This document shows positions 10,531 through 22,471 of a stretch of DNA of 64,000 nucleotides, in pieces. This DNA comes from Daphnia carinata (taxonomy: Eukaryota; Arthropoda; Branchiopoda; Diplostraca; Daphniidae): contig NC_081336.1 in the NCBI RefSeq assembly GCF_022539665.2, positions 3,612,221 through 3,676,220 of the forward strand. The letters run 5' to 3'. The notes below the pieces were generated by a model that was given only the letters and a program-made list of their open reading frames with translations, had not been told where the DNA came from and made no database searches. A program made the translations under genes and the position numbers. The number at the start of each line of letters is the position of its first letter. Within the stretch, counting starts at the first letter, position 1.

Positions 10531-12419
10531 TGTTACCTAGAGACAGCCAGAAAATAGCCAAAAAAAGACTTATACCGTTTGCTCGTAAAGTACGTATAAT
10601 GCGAGAAAAAGGCTGAAGTTTTTCGTATTGCGAACCGTTTAACTTGCGTCTGTAAAAAGCTTAACTATTGCCTACATGCCACTTATCACTAAAAGCTTAT
10701 ATCTTGTCCTATGCCTATTCATTATGAAGTGTCTGTTCAAGCGAAACATACAAGTGATCAATAATTATTTGTATCATTAGAATGTAAACTGATAACTAAC
10801 CAGTTGAATATCGTGGAAAAGTAAGGTTAGTTTACAGAAACTAACATGGCCGCAACAGCAGAAGCGAAATAGTACACAGACACCGGCAAACAATGGCGAC
10901 CAACGGACAATATCCTAAGGCTACAATAAGGGTTTTTGTGAAGTTTATCGTGTGTTCGTTATCAAAAGCCGTATTCGGAGGTTACTGCGACAGAGTATGA
11001 CGAGTTAGTGCGTAAATATCTTGGTTGTTACCCAGGCAACCGTGAAATCCTTGATAACAGTTGGCGTGGGTGATTAAAGTTGTTGTAGAGTTCTTTGTGC
11101 CATTTACCTTGTCTGTGTTGGAAAGAAGCAAAGGAGCGTAACGGTGCGTCCTGGAGAACAAGTGGCGAATAAAAACAATATCGGGCCGTCTGTATTGATT
11201 ATTGAAGACAAATATACTTTGGTACCTGCACTTGTGCTTGCGAACTTGAATCAAGTGAAGGAGAAAGGAATTCTATTCGACATCTTGAATCGTATTTTGT
11301 CTCAATCAGTTTCCAAGAGCTAGTGAGACAAAAGTATAGCCTGGGGGGGAGGGGGGGTTGGATTTTGGTAGATGAAAGCTGTTCGAATCGAATACACGGG
11401 AACAATTATCGCGAATACTGGAGAAGTAGGCATACAAAGAGATGTCCAACTAAACGACTGGAACTGTTAGCGAAAAATAAATTGCTGTTTTTTATTTCAT
11501 TGACCAATGTCCTTGTTAGTGTGTTAATTGAAAGAGATATTGATGTACGACTATTCATATGGAAACGGTGAGCCCGATACATTATTACGGAGGATTTCTT
11601 ATTGCAATGTCATTAGAAAGCTAAATTTCTTCAACCAAAGCAAGCAGTATGCACGCACGTAGAATACATGGGCGTGTTGCTTGCGTACTTAAGAAGGAAT
11701 TCTTTTCGACATCGTGAAATACAAATTGTCTCAGTTGCTTTAATAAGATTTTGTGAGCCAAACGCGTAGACTGGGATGTGGGTAGGCATAAGCTGTTCAA
11801 ATAAAATGACGGTAGCTTTCATCGCGATTATAGGAAGACACAGCATATTTAAAAAAAACCTGACTAAACGATTGTCGCACTGTTCTCACTGTATCAAATG
11901 AGCCGATTGAGTTTCTAGAATTCTTAAACTACGGAACGGCCCGGAAACTAAAAGAAAGCCGAATTTCTCACAGATGCAATAGTATGTCGAGTTTTCTCTT
12001 TTTTGCGTGTTGTACTTCATTTGCTTGTTGCGCATTGACCGATGAACAGTTGTTCATTTTAAACAACTATTCATACGTACATCTTTCAACGAGAAAAGCA
12101 TAAAAGGCGACATTTTCTTTTATTATCTCAACTGGTTTGATAAGCAACTGAAATAGTAAGTGCTTCTGTTATCTGCGATATGTTGTGCGCAAGAGAACAA
12201 AGCTTGTTAACTTATTCCTATAGAGTGAAACATCTCTTTGAAACGAACGGAAAAGAATTGAGAAATTCGACGCATTGCATAAAGATAATAGAAACCAGCT
12301 TTCAGGTGTATTCAATTAAATTGCACACATTTGACAATTGCCTTGCACCCCAACACATGCAATTCTGATTTCCGGCCTTCAGGAATCATAGACGATTCAG
12401 TTCAGAAAACGAATGCCAA
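10531..12419. other. Leader of a lost GTPase gene, then cuticle upstream region
   Basis: Positions 10531-11400 match 47640-48430, upstream of the double-domain GTPase gene. From about 11870 the block matches the cuticle upstream region also present before 35021, 42592 and 57116. A G-rich run lies at 11342-11358. I see no gene. This is the shared intergenic space of a divergent GTPase/cuticle pair. Confidence 0.5.
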
Positions 12420-12454
12420 TATAAAATGAAACAGACAGTGGAAGCAAGTCAGTT
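12420..12454 (+). promoter_or_regulatory. Core promoter: TATAAAA plus TCAGTT initiator
   Basis: TATAAAA at 12420-12426 is followed by TCAGTT at 12449-12454, so the initiator A is 31 bp from the TATA start. The same arrangement with the same 31-bp spacing stands before the cuticle genes at 35021, 42592 and 57116. The TATA/initiator pair is the classic arthropod layout; its use here is inferred. Confidence 0.7.
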
Positions 12455-12489
12455 GACGAGCTCATCCTTTCCACAACACATCCGCAAAC

Positions 12490-14520
12490 ATGAAAGTAAC
12501 ACAGCTAAGATAAAGCTAAAGAAAGAAAAGGTGCGAGAGTATATCGGCATGTGACTACCGAGTTAAAACATTGAGGAGAAAATTTAAGAACTCTTTGTTT
12601 TCCTTACGGCGCACACGGTTTTCTGGCCGCTCGAAAGCGAAATAAATGAATGAAAGAAAAGAGAAAAATTCCGAAAGCAATGCACGGTGAATGTTTGGTC
12701 TTCTCTCACTGGTCAGTTTCGTGTTCCCACCTGTGGCGGCTATTTGGAGAAATATAAAGCTCAATGTTCCTCCTGTTTCTCGTTCCCAATCCTACCACGT
12801 TTTCAATATAGTTACAGTGATGCAAGTGGTATTGGATTTGTACCATCACAAACTCATATAGAAAGATAAAGGTAAATCCATGTTCCTCCTGTTTTTCGTT
12901 CCAATCCTACCTTGTTTTCAACTTAATTACAGTTTTGCAAGTGGTTTGGGATTTGCACCATCACAAACTCAAATAAAAAAATTAAGGTAAATTCGAATGA
13001 AAATCTTCATCGACCCTTTTACAATAGTATAAGGAAATAAATTTTTTGGTCCTCAATGGCCGGCAATTTTACAGGTGTTTTGCATGTTGGTCGCCAGTGG
13101 TGAGTGAAGTAGCTGCTAGAAGAGCTGCAACGAGACAAGCGTCACCTGACGAATACCAACCCGAGTCGAAGGCTTACGTGAGTATCTACACTCATTTCGC
13201 TTTTCAAATTCCGAATTACAATTAATTTTTTCACTGATAACAGGGAATGCCATACAACTTCGACTATTCGGTTTATTATCCTTCATCTTTTTATGACCAC
13301 CGTCAGCAAGAGACGAGCGATGTTAAATGAGTTGATGGCGGGTATCGTGTCGCACTTTCCAACGGCCGACGCAAATCGTGACTTACTATGTCGAAGGTGA
13401 CAGTGGTTTCCAAGCCAAGGTTCGTTATAAAGCTACAGTAAACGGACCACCACACAGCACACCCTACGAAGGTCCCGAACCGCATCACGAAGCCAGGCGA
13501 CCGGCTTATGCACCTGTACATGAACCGAGAAGACCGCACTATCCTCCACCTTACGAGCCACAAAGACCCCATTATCCTCCGCCGCAAGAGTCTCTTTACC
13601 GTCCAAAGGAACCTGAGCATCCACCTGCACATTTACACAAGAAGCCGCTTTACGTAGAAACGCCAACGGATTCAAGTGAAGTTCCTGTTGATGAAGAAGA
13701 ACCTTCTACCGTTTCCCCACCGGTTAACGAAGAACCGAAATCCGAACCGGAACCAATCAGTGAAGGACATCGGCCTCATTATGGCTATTCTGAAAACCCT
13801 TCTGCTAAACCTTATACCAGACCGAACCCATATCCACAGGGCTACGTTCCTTACGCTCAACGTGAACACCCTCAACCTCACGATGGCTATTCTCCCAAGC
13901 TGTACAAACAATTTCAAGGAGACTACGGTAGGAGAATCCAGCCTCATGATGGTTATTCTCCTAAACCTTACAATGAGCGTAAGGAAGAATATACACCTAA
14001 TCTACCTCACGATGGCTACTCACCCAAGCTGTACAACGAGCCGAAAGAAGCATATGCTACTAAACCTTACAGACACGAAGGTTATCCCACTACTCCCTAT
14101 GAAGGCTCCACACCTAAACCTCATCCACCCAGGATTGCTGAAGATTATCCTCCTCGTCGTTTACCTCACAGCGGTTACACGAAGTCAAATGACGTTAGTG
14201 AAGAACAACAGCCAACGAGACCGTCCGATCCGCGTTACCACGACGGTTACATCGAAAGACATCCTCATCGAGAGTTGAAACAAAGTGTTGAAGTTGGAGA
14301 AAGAAAACCTCATACGGGTTATCCCGACAACGGCGTGACTGACGCCGGTCGTCCTACCAGTGAGAAACGAAGGCGTAGCCAATCACCGAGGAAAGTACGC
14401 CAACGTTACGTGCAAACAAATTTGCGTAGAGTACAAGATGTTAGGGATAGGCAACCAAGCCAGCGTCGATTGGTCCGAATGGCAGTACAACCTTATCACG
14501 CTGCAATGACTAGACAATAA
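12490..14520 (+). pseudogene. PHxGY-repeat cuticle protein pseudogene
   Basis: The layout copies the gene at 42663-44693: a short ATGAAA|GTAACA exon (12490-12495), an exon at 13075-13177 and the main exon at 13244-14520. The main exon starts with a chitin-binding domain of the YNFDYSV...LSNGR...YYVEGDSGFQAKVRY type, then Pro/Tyr/His-rich sequence with HDGYSPKxY repeats and a basic tail. A TGA at 13328-13330 replaces the CGA of the other copy, and one base is missing near 13367 within the domain. The gene is therefore dead, although the rest remains open for 380 codons. The 15.5-kb duplication did not include it. Confidence 0.8.
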
Positions 14521-14876
14521 TGAGGCTCGTTTTTTCAGTTCCTATTACACCAGACAGAGGTGCAGGACACCAACACTGGTCATTTTTCGTTTTCTAAATA
14601 TTTCATTGAAGTTTTAACCTTTTTCATAGCTTCAGTTTACTTTCGTTTTACAATTCGTTACGATGACAGTATGTGAACAGTAACAGTGTTAAAGCAGACT
14701 TGTTTCTTAGCATTGTTTTATTTTGGTTGTTGAATTTTCTACATAAACATGCACCTCTCAATCAATACATTTTTCGATTAATTACATAATTCGATTTACA
14801 TAATTCGATTAAGGCGATGGTTTCTCTGTCTTTCGCGAGTCTTCCATTTTCATGAGGTGCGCTTGAATGGTGGTTT

Positions 14877-16997
14877 CTAGGCCCTGTATAGTGATCTGTG
14901 GACTTTCTTTGCTCTCAATACTTCTTTGGTGAGTTGCAGCGATTTGGTCGGCATTTTGGATAACTCAGCAAAAAACGATTGAAAATTTTGCATTGCATTG
15001 TCCCATTCGATTGGAGACAAACGATCCCCTGGTATCTGATTCGAGGCATAGACTACCCCGTTGTTAAATGTTTGATGACAGGGCTTGTTATTGGAATCCA
15101 TTTGGCAAGGAAGATTAGCTAACTTAATAGCTGCTAAGACAGGAGGTTGCCTTCCATCCGCAAAAGTGACCAAGAAGCGAACGTTTTCTTCGATGTCTTT
15201 ACCAAAAATGGACAGTACCGAATTGAAGATGTACGTCTGAGAGCTCGTAAGGCGAGCCAGCGCAGACTACACTACAAAGCTAACTGTGTGCAACGCCTAC
15301 CATAATAATGAAAAATAAATCAAAAATGAAAGAATCATAAATAAAAATTTGGTAAATAATAACGAGACTATACTTGAATGCCATGTTCGTGTTCAAAGAA
15401 TTGTTTGATGGCCGAAGTGATTTTTTTGTCACGATCGATACCTTGGGTATCACCGAATCCAGGAGTGTCAACAATCGTCAGAGAACACGGAATGAGGAAA
15501 CCATTTCTGTAATGGATGTCATAAGCCGTAACTTCACTGGTCTGGCTAAAAGCTTTAGATGTCACGTCTTCATCGGTAAGCATGAAACGAAAAGGATCCT
15601 CCCATCGAATGCCTAATACATAATTGATCATGGCATTGATCATGGTGGTCTTGCCTGAACCAGTGGCACCCATCAGAAGAATGGTTTTGCATGGCTTGCT
15701 TCCGGAAGGATCTGGCTCACCGAAGGAGAATCGCCTGACGATGGAAGACGCTCCGGAGAAAATTGATGATCGTTTTAACGGCAACTTGTACACAATCATG
15801 TCATTTTCGATTTTTATACTGGGACATTGGCTTATGACTTTTATTGCTAGCCTGTTTTCGTCAAAAAGCAATGCAGCTTCCTGATCCAAAGACACTGCGG
15901 TGCCCACCGGTACTTTTTGCTTACCGAACGCGGCTGATGTTGCGAATGCGTCTGCTAGTTTAGCGGATGCCAATGTTGTTGTTGCGTTTGAGACACATTG
16001 ACGACCCAAAGAGATCATTCTGCTCATTCCATTCTCCATCCTGGATAGCTCGGCAAACAAAAACTCAAAATTTTGCATTGCGTTGTCCCACACGTTGGGA
16101 GACAACCTACCACTTGGTGTCTGATTCGAGGCGTAGGCTGCATCGTTGTTAAAACTTCGGTGACACGGTTCTCCCTTGGAACCCATTAAGCAAGGAAGAT
16201 TGGCCTCCTTAATAGCTGCTAAGACAAGCGGCTCCCTTCCATCAGCGAAATTGATGAAGGTGATGGGTCTTCGATCCCCGATCTTAGTCAGAATCTTTGG
16301 ATTTTTGCCAAAAATGGACAATACCGAACTGAAGATGTTCTTCTGATCCACCGTGAGATGAGCCAGCACAGACTGCACAACAAAGCCAACTGCGCTCAGT
16401 CCCTGTGGTAATTATTTGAGAAATTATAGACTCAAAAAGGAAAATTTCAAACATAATAAATGAAAGTCCATACTTGGATGCCATTTCTGTCACTAACAAG
16501 TTGCTTGACGGCCTAAGTGATTTCTTCATCACGCTTGTTACCTCCGAAATAACCAAATCCCGGAGTGTCGATGATCGTCAGCGAAAAAGGAATGCGAAAA
16601 CCATCTGTGTAATGGATGTCGTACACCGTGACATGTTTTGTTTGACTTAAAGCTTCAGGTGTCACGTCTTCATCGATAAGTACGAAACGAAAAGGATCCT
16701 CCAATTGAACGCCCAGCACATAATTGGTTATGGCGTTGATCATGGTGGTCTTGCCTGAATCGGTGGCACTCATCAGAAGAATGGTTTTACATGCCTTGCT
16801 TCCGGAAGGATCGGGCTCACCGAATGCGAATCGCCTGACGATGGAAGACGCCTCGGGGAAATTTTTAACTTTGTTCAATTGCAACTTGTGCAAAGCTATG
16901 CCATTAACATTTTTCATATATTCACATTGTTTTTTTATTTCCAATGCTAGTCTGTGCTCCTCAGCATGTACTGATGCACGATCTGAAGAGCTTGTGC
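14877..16997 (-). pseudogene. Double-G-domain GTPase pseudogene, 5' truncated
   Basis: This is the paralogue of the gene at 45048-47601. Partial exon 1 runs from the duplication junction at about 16997 to 16474, exon 2 is 16402-15374 and exon 3 is 15296-14877. Exon 1 carries the degenerate P-loop SATDSGKT. Exon 2 carries the rest of that domain, a linker, and a second domain with GATGSGKT and DTPGFGDT. Two nonsense changes are visible: TAG for a Ser codon in exon 1 near 16515 (EEIT* instead of EEITS), and TAG for Gln in exon 3 near 15270 (FVV*SALA). The N-terminal 130 or so codons are missing beyond the junction. Exon 2 itself is open. Confidence 0.85.
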
Positions 16998-17730
16998 ATT
17001 TCGGCTAGATTTGTCGATACCTCTTTTGTCCAGAATTCTTCCCTGCATGAATCAAAATTTCATTAAACCTCGCTCTGGAAACAAAACGCCGTTGTCCTCC
17101 TGTAAGGACCTTGTTCGTGGGGAGTATACGTGAGGGTAAAACTTGCCATAAGGCGAGCGGTAGCAAAATGTTTTGTAATTAAAGTAGGTTAAGGTTATAT
17201 TAGGTTGCTATGGCTCCATTTGAGCATAATACTCGATTAGCCTCTGGAAAAAAGCCGGAAGATCGAACCAGTGAGCTACTGTGGAAGCCTTGACTAACTG
17301 CGTGCGCCCTGCCGTTGCTGGAATATTTTCAGCCGAGCAATTTTAAAATGACACAGCACGCAGGTTAGCACAATTTTAGGAACAATAATGTTGATAGTTA
17401 TCATTTGCTGTGGCTTAAAAAACGTATTTCCAAAACTCGACATTGGCGGGATGAACGAGGGGATTCGCCACTTGGATTTTTGAGCACTGCTGACACCTGT
17501 AGCCAACACGCTGTGAAAATGATGAGCAAACTGTGTACTACATTGGCCGTTGCCGCACACTACGTCGAAACAAAAGCCCAGCTGTCCATCATACTACAGT
17601 CACAATAAGTCCCAAATCATTAGAATTAGATGAAGGTAGGAACAAATGTGGTAGGTGTCAATGACAATTATTTAGCCTGTTTGCGTATTATCTACCGCTA
17701 GAATAAATCGTATGGGAGGCGGGTTTTAAC
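16998..17730. other. Duplicated non-coding flank
   Basis: This is a near-identical copy of 1479-2211. It contains no gene that I can support. Short open frames on both strands are conserved only because the DNA is recently duplicated. Confidence 0.5.
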
Positions 17731-17843
17731 CTTCTCTTCAAATAGTCCACGATTCTTTCGGTGAGTTGCTTGGGTGGGCGTGGTCTGAATGTGGCATAAA
17801 TCTTTACGTGTTGGGTGCCTCCGAAAAATTTTTCCGTTGCCAT
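17731..17843 (-). pseudogene. Fossil methyltransferase-like first exon, second copy
   Basis: This is the duplicate of 2212-2324. The ATG at 17843 opens the same 37 codons with the YATFRPRPP motif and the same donor-like end. It carries the same missing base as its twin, compared with 37788-37895. Confidence 0.4.
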
Positions 17844-18638
17844 CTGGGAACAGCCCTTCATATAACTCAGATAGCTGTTACTTTGCCTTCTATCACCAGA
17901 TATAACTTGGGGTCTTGCTCGGTCTTGTTTATTACACACACTGCACGCCTGTTATCTGTTATCAAAAAAGAGCGAACGAAACGAAAAAACATGTTTTGTT
18001 ATGTTTTTACCTTGAAGTTTCCTGTTCTACAGTTTGGGCACGACCCCCATATGCAGTCGAACGAACTGCTAAGGAGTAGTTAACTATCGACATCAGCTGA
18101 TTTATCAAATCAAATCCACCGTAAACAAGTATGGCGGGAACCGCAATATCAAATAATCAGTAGGTTACCATCTTCGCGTTCATTCCGCACTCTGGCATTT
18201 GGTTGAGGTTCTGGATGTCTTTGTACAAACTTTCATTTATACAACATTGAAAGTGGAAAATTTTTTTGCATTGAATGAACGGGCGACGAATGACAACATT
18301 ATTATTCGACCCATACTTCTATTTTGTTGCTGTTCGATCAAAGCTGTAAAATTTTATTTCCAGTTGGGGTGGTGCATAAATAAGGGAACACAGAATTTGC
18401 TTTTAACTAATGAATTTATTCGGCTATGCAATTACCCTCCTGTACCCATCTACAAATCGATATACCATTACAAAGTAAGTTAGAAATATAATTTTTGAAT
18501 ATTTAGCAAGTGGACTTAAAAGCAAATTTGCTGTGATAACTCACAAAAGAATTTTCTGGACTTTCAACATGGAAAAAAAGTTAAGTAGAAAAACTTTCTC
18601 TGCTTTAGCATTTTCTAGTATTGGCCTGTATGTCTATT
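17844..18638. other. Non-coding GTPase 3' flank, second copy
   Basis: This copy of 2325-3119 differs at only a few sites, such as GACAAC for GGCAAC near 18293. I see no gene. Confidence 0.5.
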
Positions 18639-20771
18639 TTATTTTATGAGCTGCTTGGCTAAATCACCACCATCGGTAACGTTTCTCGTAAGCCGAGCCT
18701 TTTTCAATAGTTCTCCCAAACTTTTGATTCTCTCCTCGTGTCCAGGTTTTTTTTCTTTCCGCTCCTTTTCAATTATCAGGTTAATATATTCGGGTGTGGT
18801 GAGCGGATCACCTCGCAGTGCTATCTTCTTTAAAAGATTTGAGATGTGAGTAATCTGATCCATCGCTTTAATAATGTCGAATTTCAGCTGCTCTGCCTCT
18901 CCTTGTAACGCATTCTTCAGTTCTTCCGCATTTAGCATCTTTTCCATTGCCTCGTCGTACTTCTTGCGAATGTCATAGAGAGTGCGAGTCTCGTCTTCTT
19001 GAACGTAGTCCCACCTAGTGAGTTCATTTGAATGATCGTCAGTTGCGCACTTTCCAGGGCAGACCTTGCACGACAGGCTATCGCTCGACTTTAATGACAG
19101 GATACCCGTCCACAAACTCAAGTTGCAAGGATAATGACACGTCACTTCGCAATTAGAGCAGTTCAATGCTGTTTGAAACCGATTGACCCCAACCTTTATC
19201 TTCTTGGGTACTTTCACAGTGATTTCAAAGTCCTTATTAGGGTTAACAAGGTCTTTGTTCAAGACGATGATTTCCTCGGTCTTCCGCGATTTTTCCATTT
19301 TCATGAGGTGCGCTTGAATGGTGGTTTCTAGACCTTGAATAGTGATATATAGACTTTCTCGGCAATTCAGTACTTCTTTCGGGAGTTGGTTGATTTGATC
19401 GGCATTTTGGATAACTCAGCAAAAAACGATCGAAAACTTTGCATTGCTTTGTCCCATTCGATTGGAGCCAAACGGTCACCTGGTATCTGATTCGAGCAGT
19501 AGACAACCCCGTTGTCAAAACTTTGATGACAGGGCTCCATATTGGAGTCCATTTGGTAAGGAAGATTAGCTATCTGAATAGCTGCTAATACAGGAGGTTG
19601 CCTTTCATCCGCAAAAGCGACCAAGTAGCGAACGTTTTCTCCGATATCTTTACCAAAAATGGACAGTACCGAATTGAAGATGTACGTATGAGAGCTCGTA
19701 AGGCGAGCCAGCGCAGACTGCACTACAAAGCCATCTGTGTCCAATGCCTGTGATGATAATGAAAAATAAATCAAAAGGTGAAGAATCATAAATAAAAATT
19801 TTGTAAATAATAACGAGACTATACTTGTATGCCATTTTTGTGTTCAAAGAATTGTTTGATGGCCGAAGTGATTTTTTTGTCCCCCTCGATACCTTGGGTA
19901 TCACCGAATCCAGGAGTGTTAACAATCGTCAGAGAACAAGGAATGCGGAAACCATTTCTGTAATGGATGTCATAAGCCGTAACTTCACTGGTCTGGCTAA
20001 AAGCTTGAGATGTCACGTCTTCATCGATAAGTATGAAACGAAAAGGATCCTCCCATTGAACGCCTAATACATAATTGATCATGGCATTGATCATGGTGGT
20101 CTTGCCTGAACCAGTGGCACCCATCAGAAGAATGTTTTTGCATTGCTTGCTTCCAGAAGTATCTGGCTCACCGAAGGAGAATCGCCTGACGATGGAAGAC
20201 GCTCCGGAGAAATTGATGATCGTTTCAACGGCAACTTGTACACAGGCATGCAGTTAACGTATTTCATACTGCTACATTCGTTTTTTATTTCCATTGGTAG
20301 TCTGATCTTGTCAGTGCATGATGCAATTTTGGGATCCAAATCATTCGTGTTGCTCATTAATACTTGTGGTTTTTCTAACTGTGTTGGTGGTGCGCGTTCT
20401 ACTGCTTGGGTTGCGGATGGCAAAACTGATGCAACACCGAGCTCTGCTTTGAGCTTCCTGATCGCATTGGGTGGGACATGGCCTGTTAAGGCGTCTCCAT
20501 TTTCCAATTCATTTTTGACATCGTCCACGTCCAGTAAGTTGTTGGCGACTAGTATATAACTAAAGGCGTCAAATCTATGTTTTTTCAGAATTTTCATCAA
20601 TTCAGGGGACAACAAGCGAACAGCTAAATCCTTGAGGAAGGGCATAGTGCTTGACACAGCAGACGTCCCTTCCTTAACTATATTGAAATAGATGTTGATT
20701 ATTTCACTCATGTTGGCTTCCGAGTCTTCCATGAGGAGCTCTAGGCGCTGAACTTCCTTATCTACGTCCAT
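18639..20771 (-). pseudogene. P-loop GTPase pseudogene (same two frameshifts), copy A'
   Basis: Exon 1 is 20771-19825 and exon 2 is 19747-18639. It shares both single-base losses with copy A, near 20209 and 19389. The N-terminal 215-codon frame, the P-loop segment, the TFADG-like segment and the coiled coil are each open but in different frames. Against the near-identical background, the last 60 or so codons differ from copy A in a cluster: TTPEYINLIIEKERKEKK replaces STPEYIKMLIDKEQIEKK. Further clustered differences occur in exon 1 around 20480-20640, which suggests gene conversion. Confidence 0.85.
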
Positions 20772-22471
20772 TTTCTTTTTTTTTTGCCACCTTAAGCCAA
20801 CCTGAAAATAGCCAAAAATGCACAGCGTAACTTAATAATCAATAAATAACTTCGCTCTAACCGTTTTGATAGGTTACATCTCTTAGCCAAAGCTTCATGA
20901 AATGTATATAGTAATTTTTAACCAAATTGTTTACCTTACTCTTTACTGTGATAAGCTCTAGGAGAAAATCGGCAGACGTTTTTTATTGCAAATTCGTTTA
21001 CTTATGCACAAAACTTAACTATTATCTACATAGCCACATAATACTACATCGTTCCTTGTGCTGCACCTTATCATAATGCAGTTTCTTTATTTCAATAAGA
21101 AAATGAGGCTAGGAATCAATAAACATTGAATAATTATTCCTATTGACTAACCTGACGAATACGGTGAAGAACTAATAAGGTTAGTTTGCAGGAACTTATA
21201 TGTTCGCAATAGCAAGAACCATATTGCGCAGACACAATATGGAGTCAACGAGGAGTTAAGTCTAATGGTGATGACAATATTCAACGGGCACTGATATAGT
21301 TTGATGGGGTTATTTATCTTTGTGTTATCGAACTCTATCCAAGTCGTATTCGCTGGGCATTCGCGTCAGCGTACTGTACGTCAGTGTGTTTATATTGACT
21401 GTTATCCAGAGCAAGCAAACATTTCGAGATAAACTTTGGAGTTGATTATTAAAGTCGATCGAGCTCTTTTCACCATGTACCTTGTCAAAGTGCGACTGTA
21501 ATAAAGGAGCGTAACGAAACGTCCAGAGAGAAAAACTCGCGAATAAAAACTAAATAGGGCCCTATCTAATGATGTTACCAAAGCAAGTATGCATAACTAG
21601 ACTACAGCATGGAGGTGTTGCTTGCGAATTTAAGAAAAGAATTCTTTTCAACATCGTGAAATGCAAATTGCCTCGTTGCTTCAAAAAGATATTACGAAAC
21701 GAAAGCATAAACTGGGAGGTGAGTAGGTCGCTGTTCAAAACAGCGATAAAACTCAAAGCGACTATAAGAACAAAACAGCATATTTGTAAAAAAAAAAAAA
21801 AAAAAACTACAAAACGATTTTGGAACTGTTCTCGTTACTCCAAACGAGCCAACTGAGTTTCTAGAATATTTAAACTAAGGAATGGGCCGGAAACTAAAGG
21901 AAAACCGAAAGTCCCATAGATGCAATAGCTCACCGAGTTTGCTCTCTGTTGCGTGTTATACTTTATTTGCTTGTTACCTTGGAGTTTCCTGTTCTATAGT
22001 TTGGGCACGGCACCCATACACAATCGAATGAACTGCTAAGAATTAGTTAGCTATCGACATAATCTGATTCATCAAATTAAACCCGCCATAAACAAGCGTG
22101 TAGGGATCCGTGACATAAACTAAAGGCAAAATAACTAAATTTCTAGTTGGTAGGGTGCATAAAAAAGACAACACAGATTGCTTTTAACTGATGAATTTAT
22201 TCAATCTTGTATTTAACCCCCTGTACCCATTTAAAAATCGATAACCGTTACAAAGTAAGATAAAAATTACACTTCCGAATATTTAGCAAGCGCATTTGAA
22301 AGCCAAATTGCGGTGATAATTCATAAAATGATTACTTGAACTATAAAAATAAAAAAAACTTTAATGGTTAACTGGAAAAGATATCTTCCTTGCTTCAATA
22401 TTTCCTCGTAAGCTTGTGTGTTCTAGTTAGTTTTTGTACTGCTTGGCTAAATCACCGCCATCCGTTACGTC
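20772..22471. other. Intergenic block, copy of 5253-6949
   Basis: This contains the same GTPase leader, the same orphan cuticle upstream remnant (about 21824-21975) and the same junction into GTPase 3' flank. It has a longer A-run near 21788. I see no gene. Confidence 0.5.
21824..21975 (+). repeat. Orphan cuticle upstream remnant, second copy
   Basis: Same block and same breakpoint after TTGCTTGTT as at 6301-6452, so the deletion preceded the 15.5-kb duplication. Confidence 0.65.

Noticed and set aside
11340-11360. G-rich run as a possible quadruplex regulatory site
   Set aside because: It is a homopolymer-like run without spaced G tracts, and the paralogue at 48421 differs in length, so it is probably slippage.
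13303-13947. Minus-strand frames within cuticle genes
   Set aside because: Antisense shadows of the Pro/Tyr-rich repeats. The same happens at 43314-44120.
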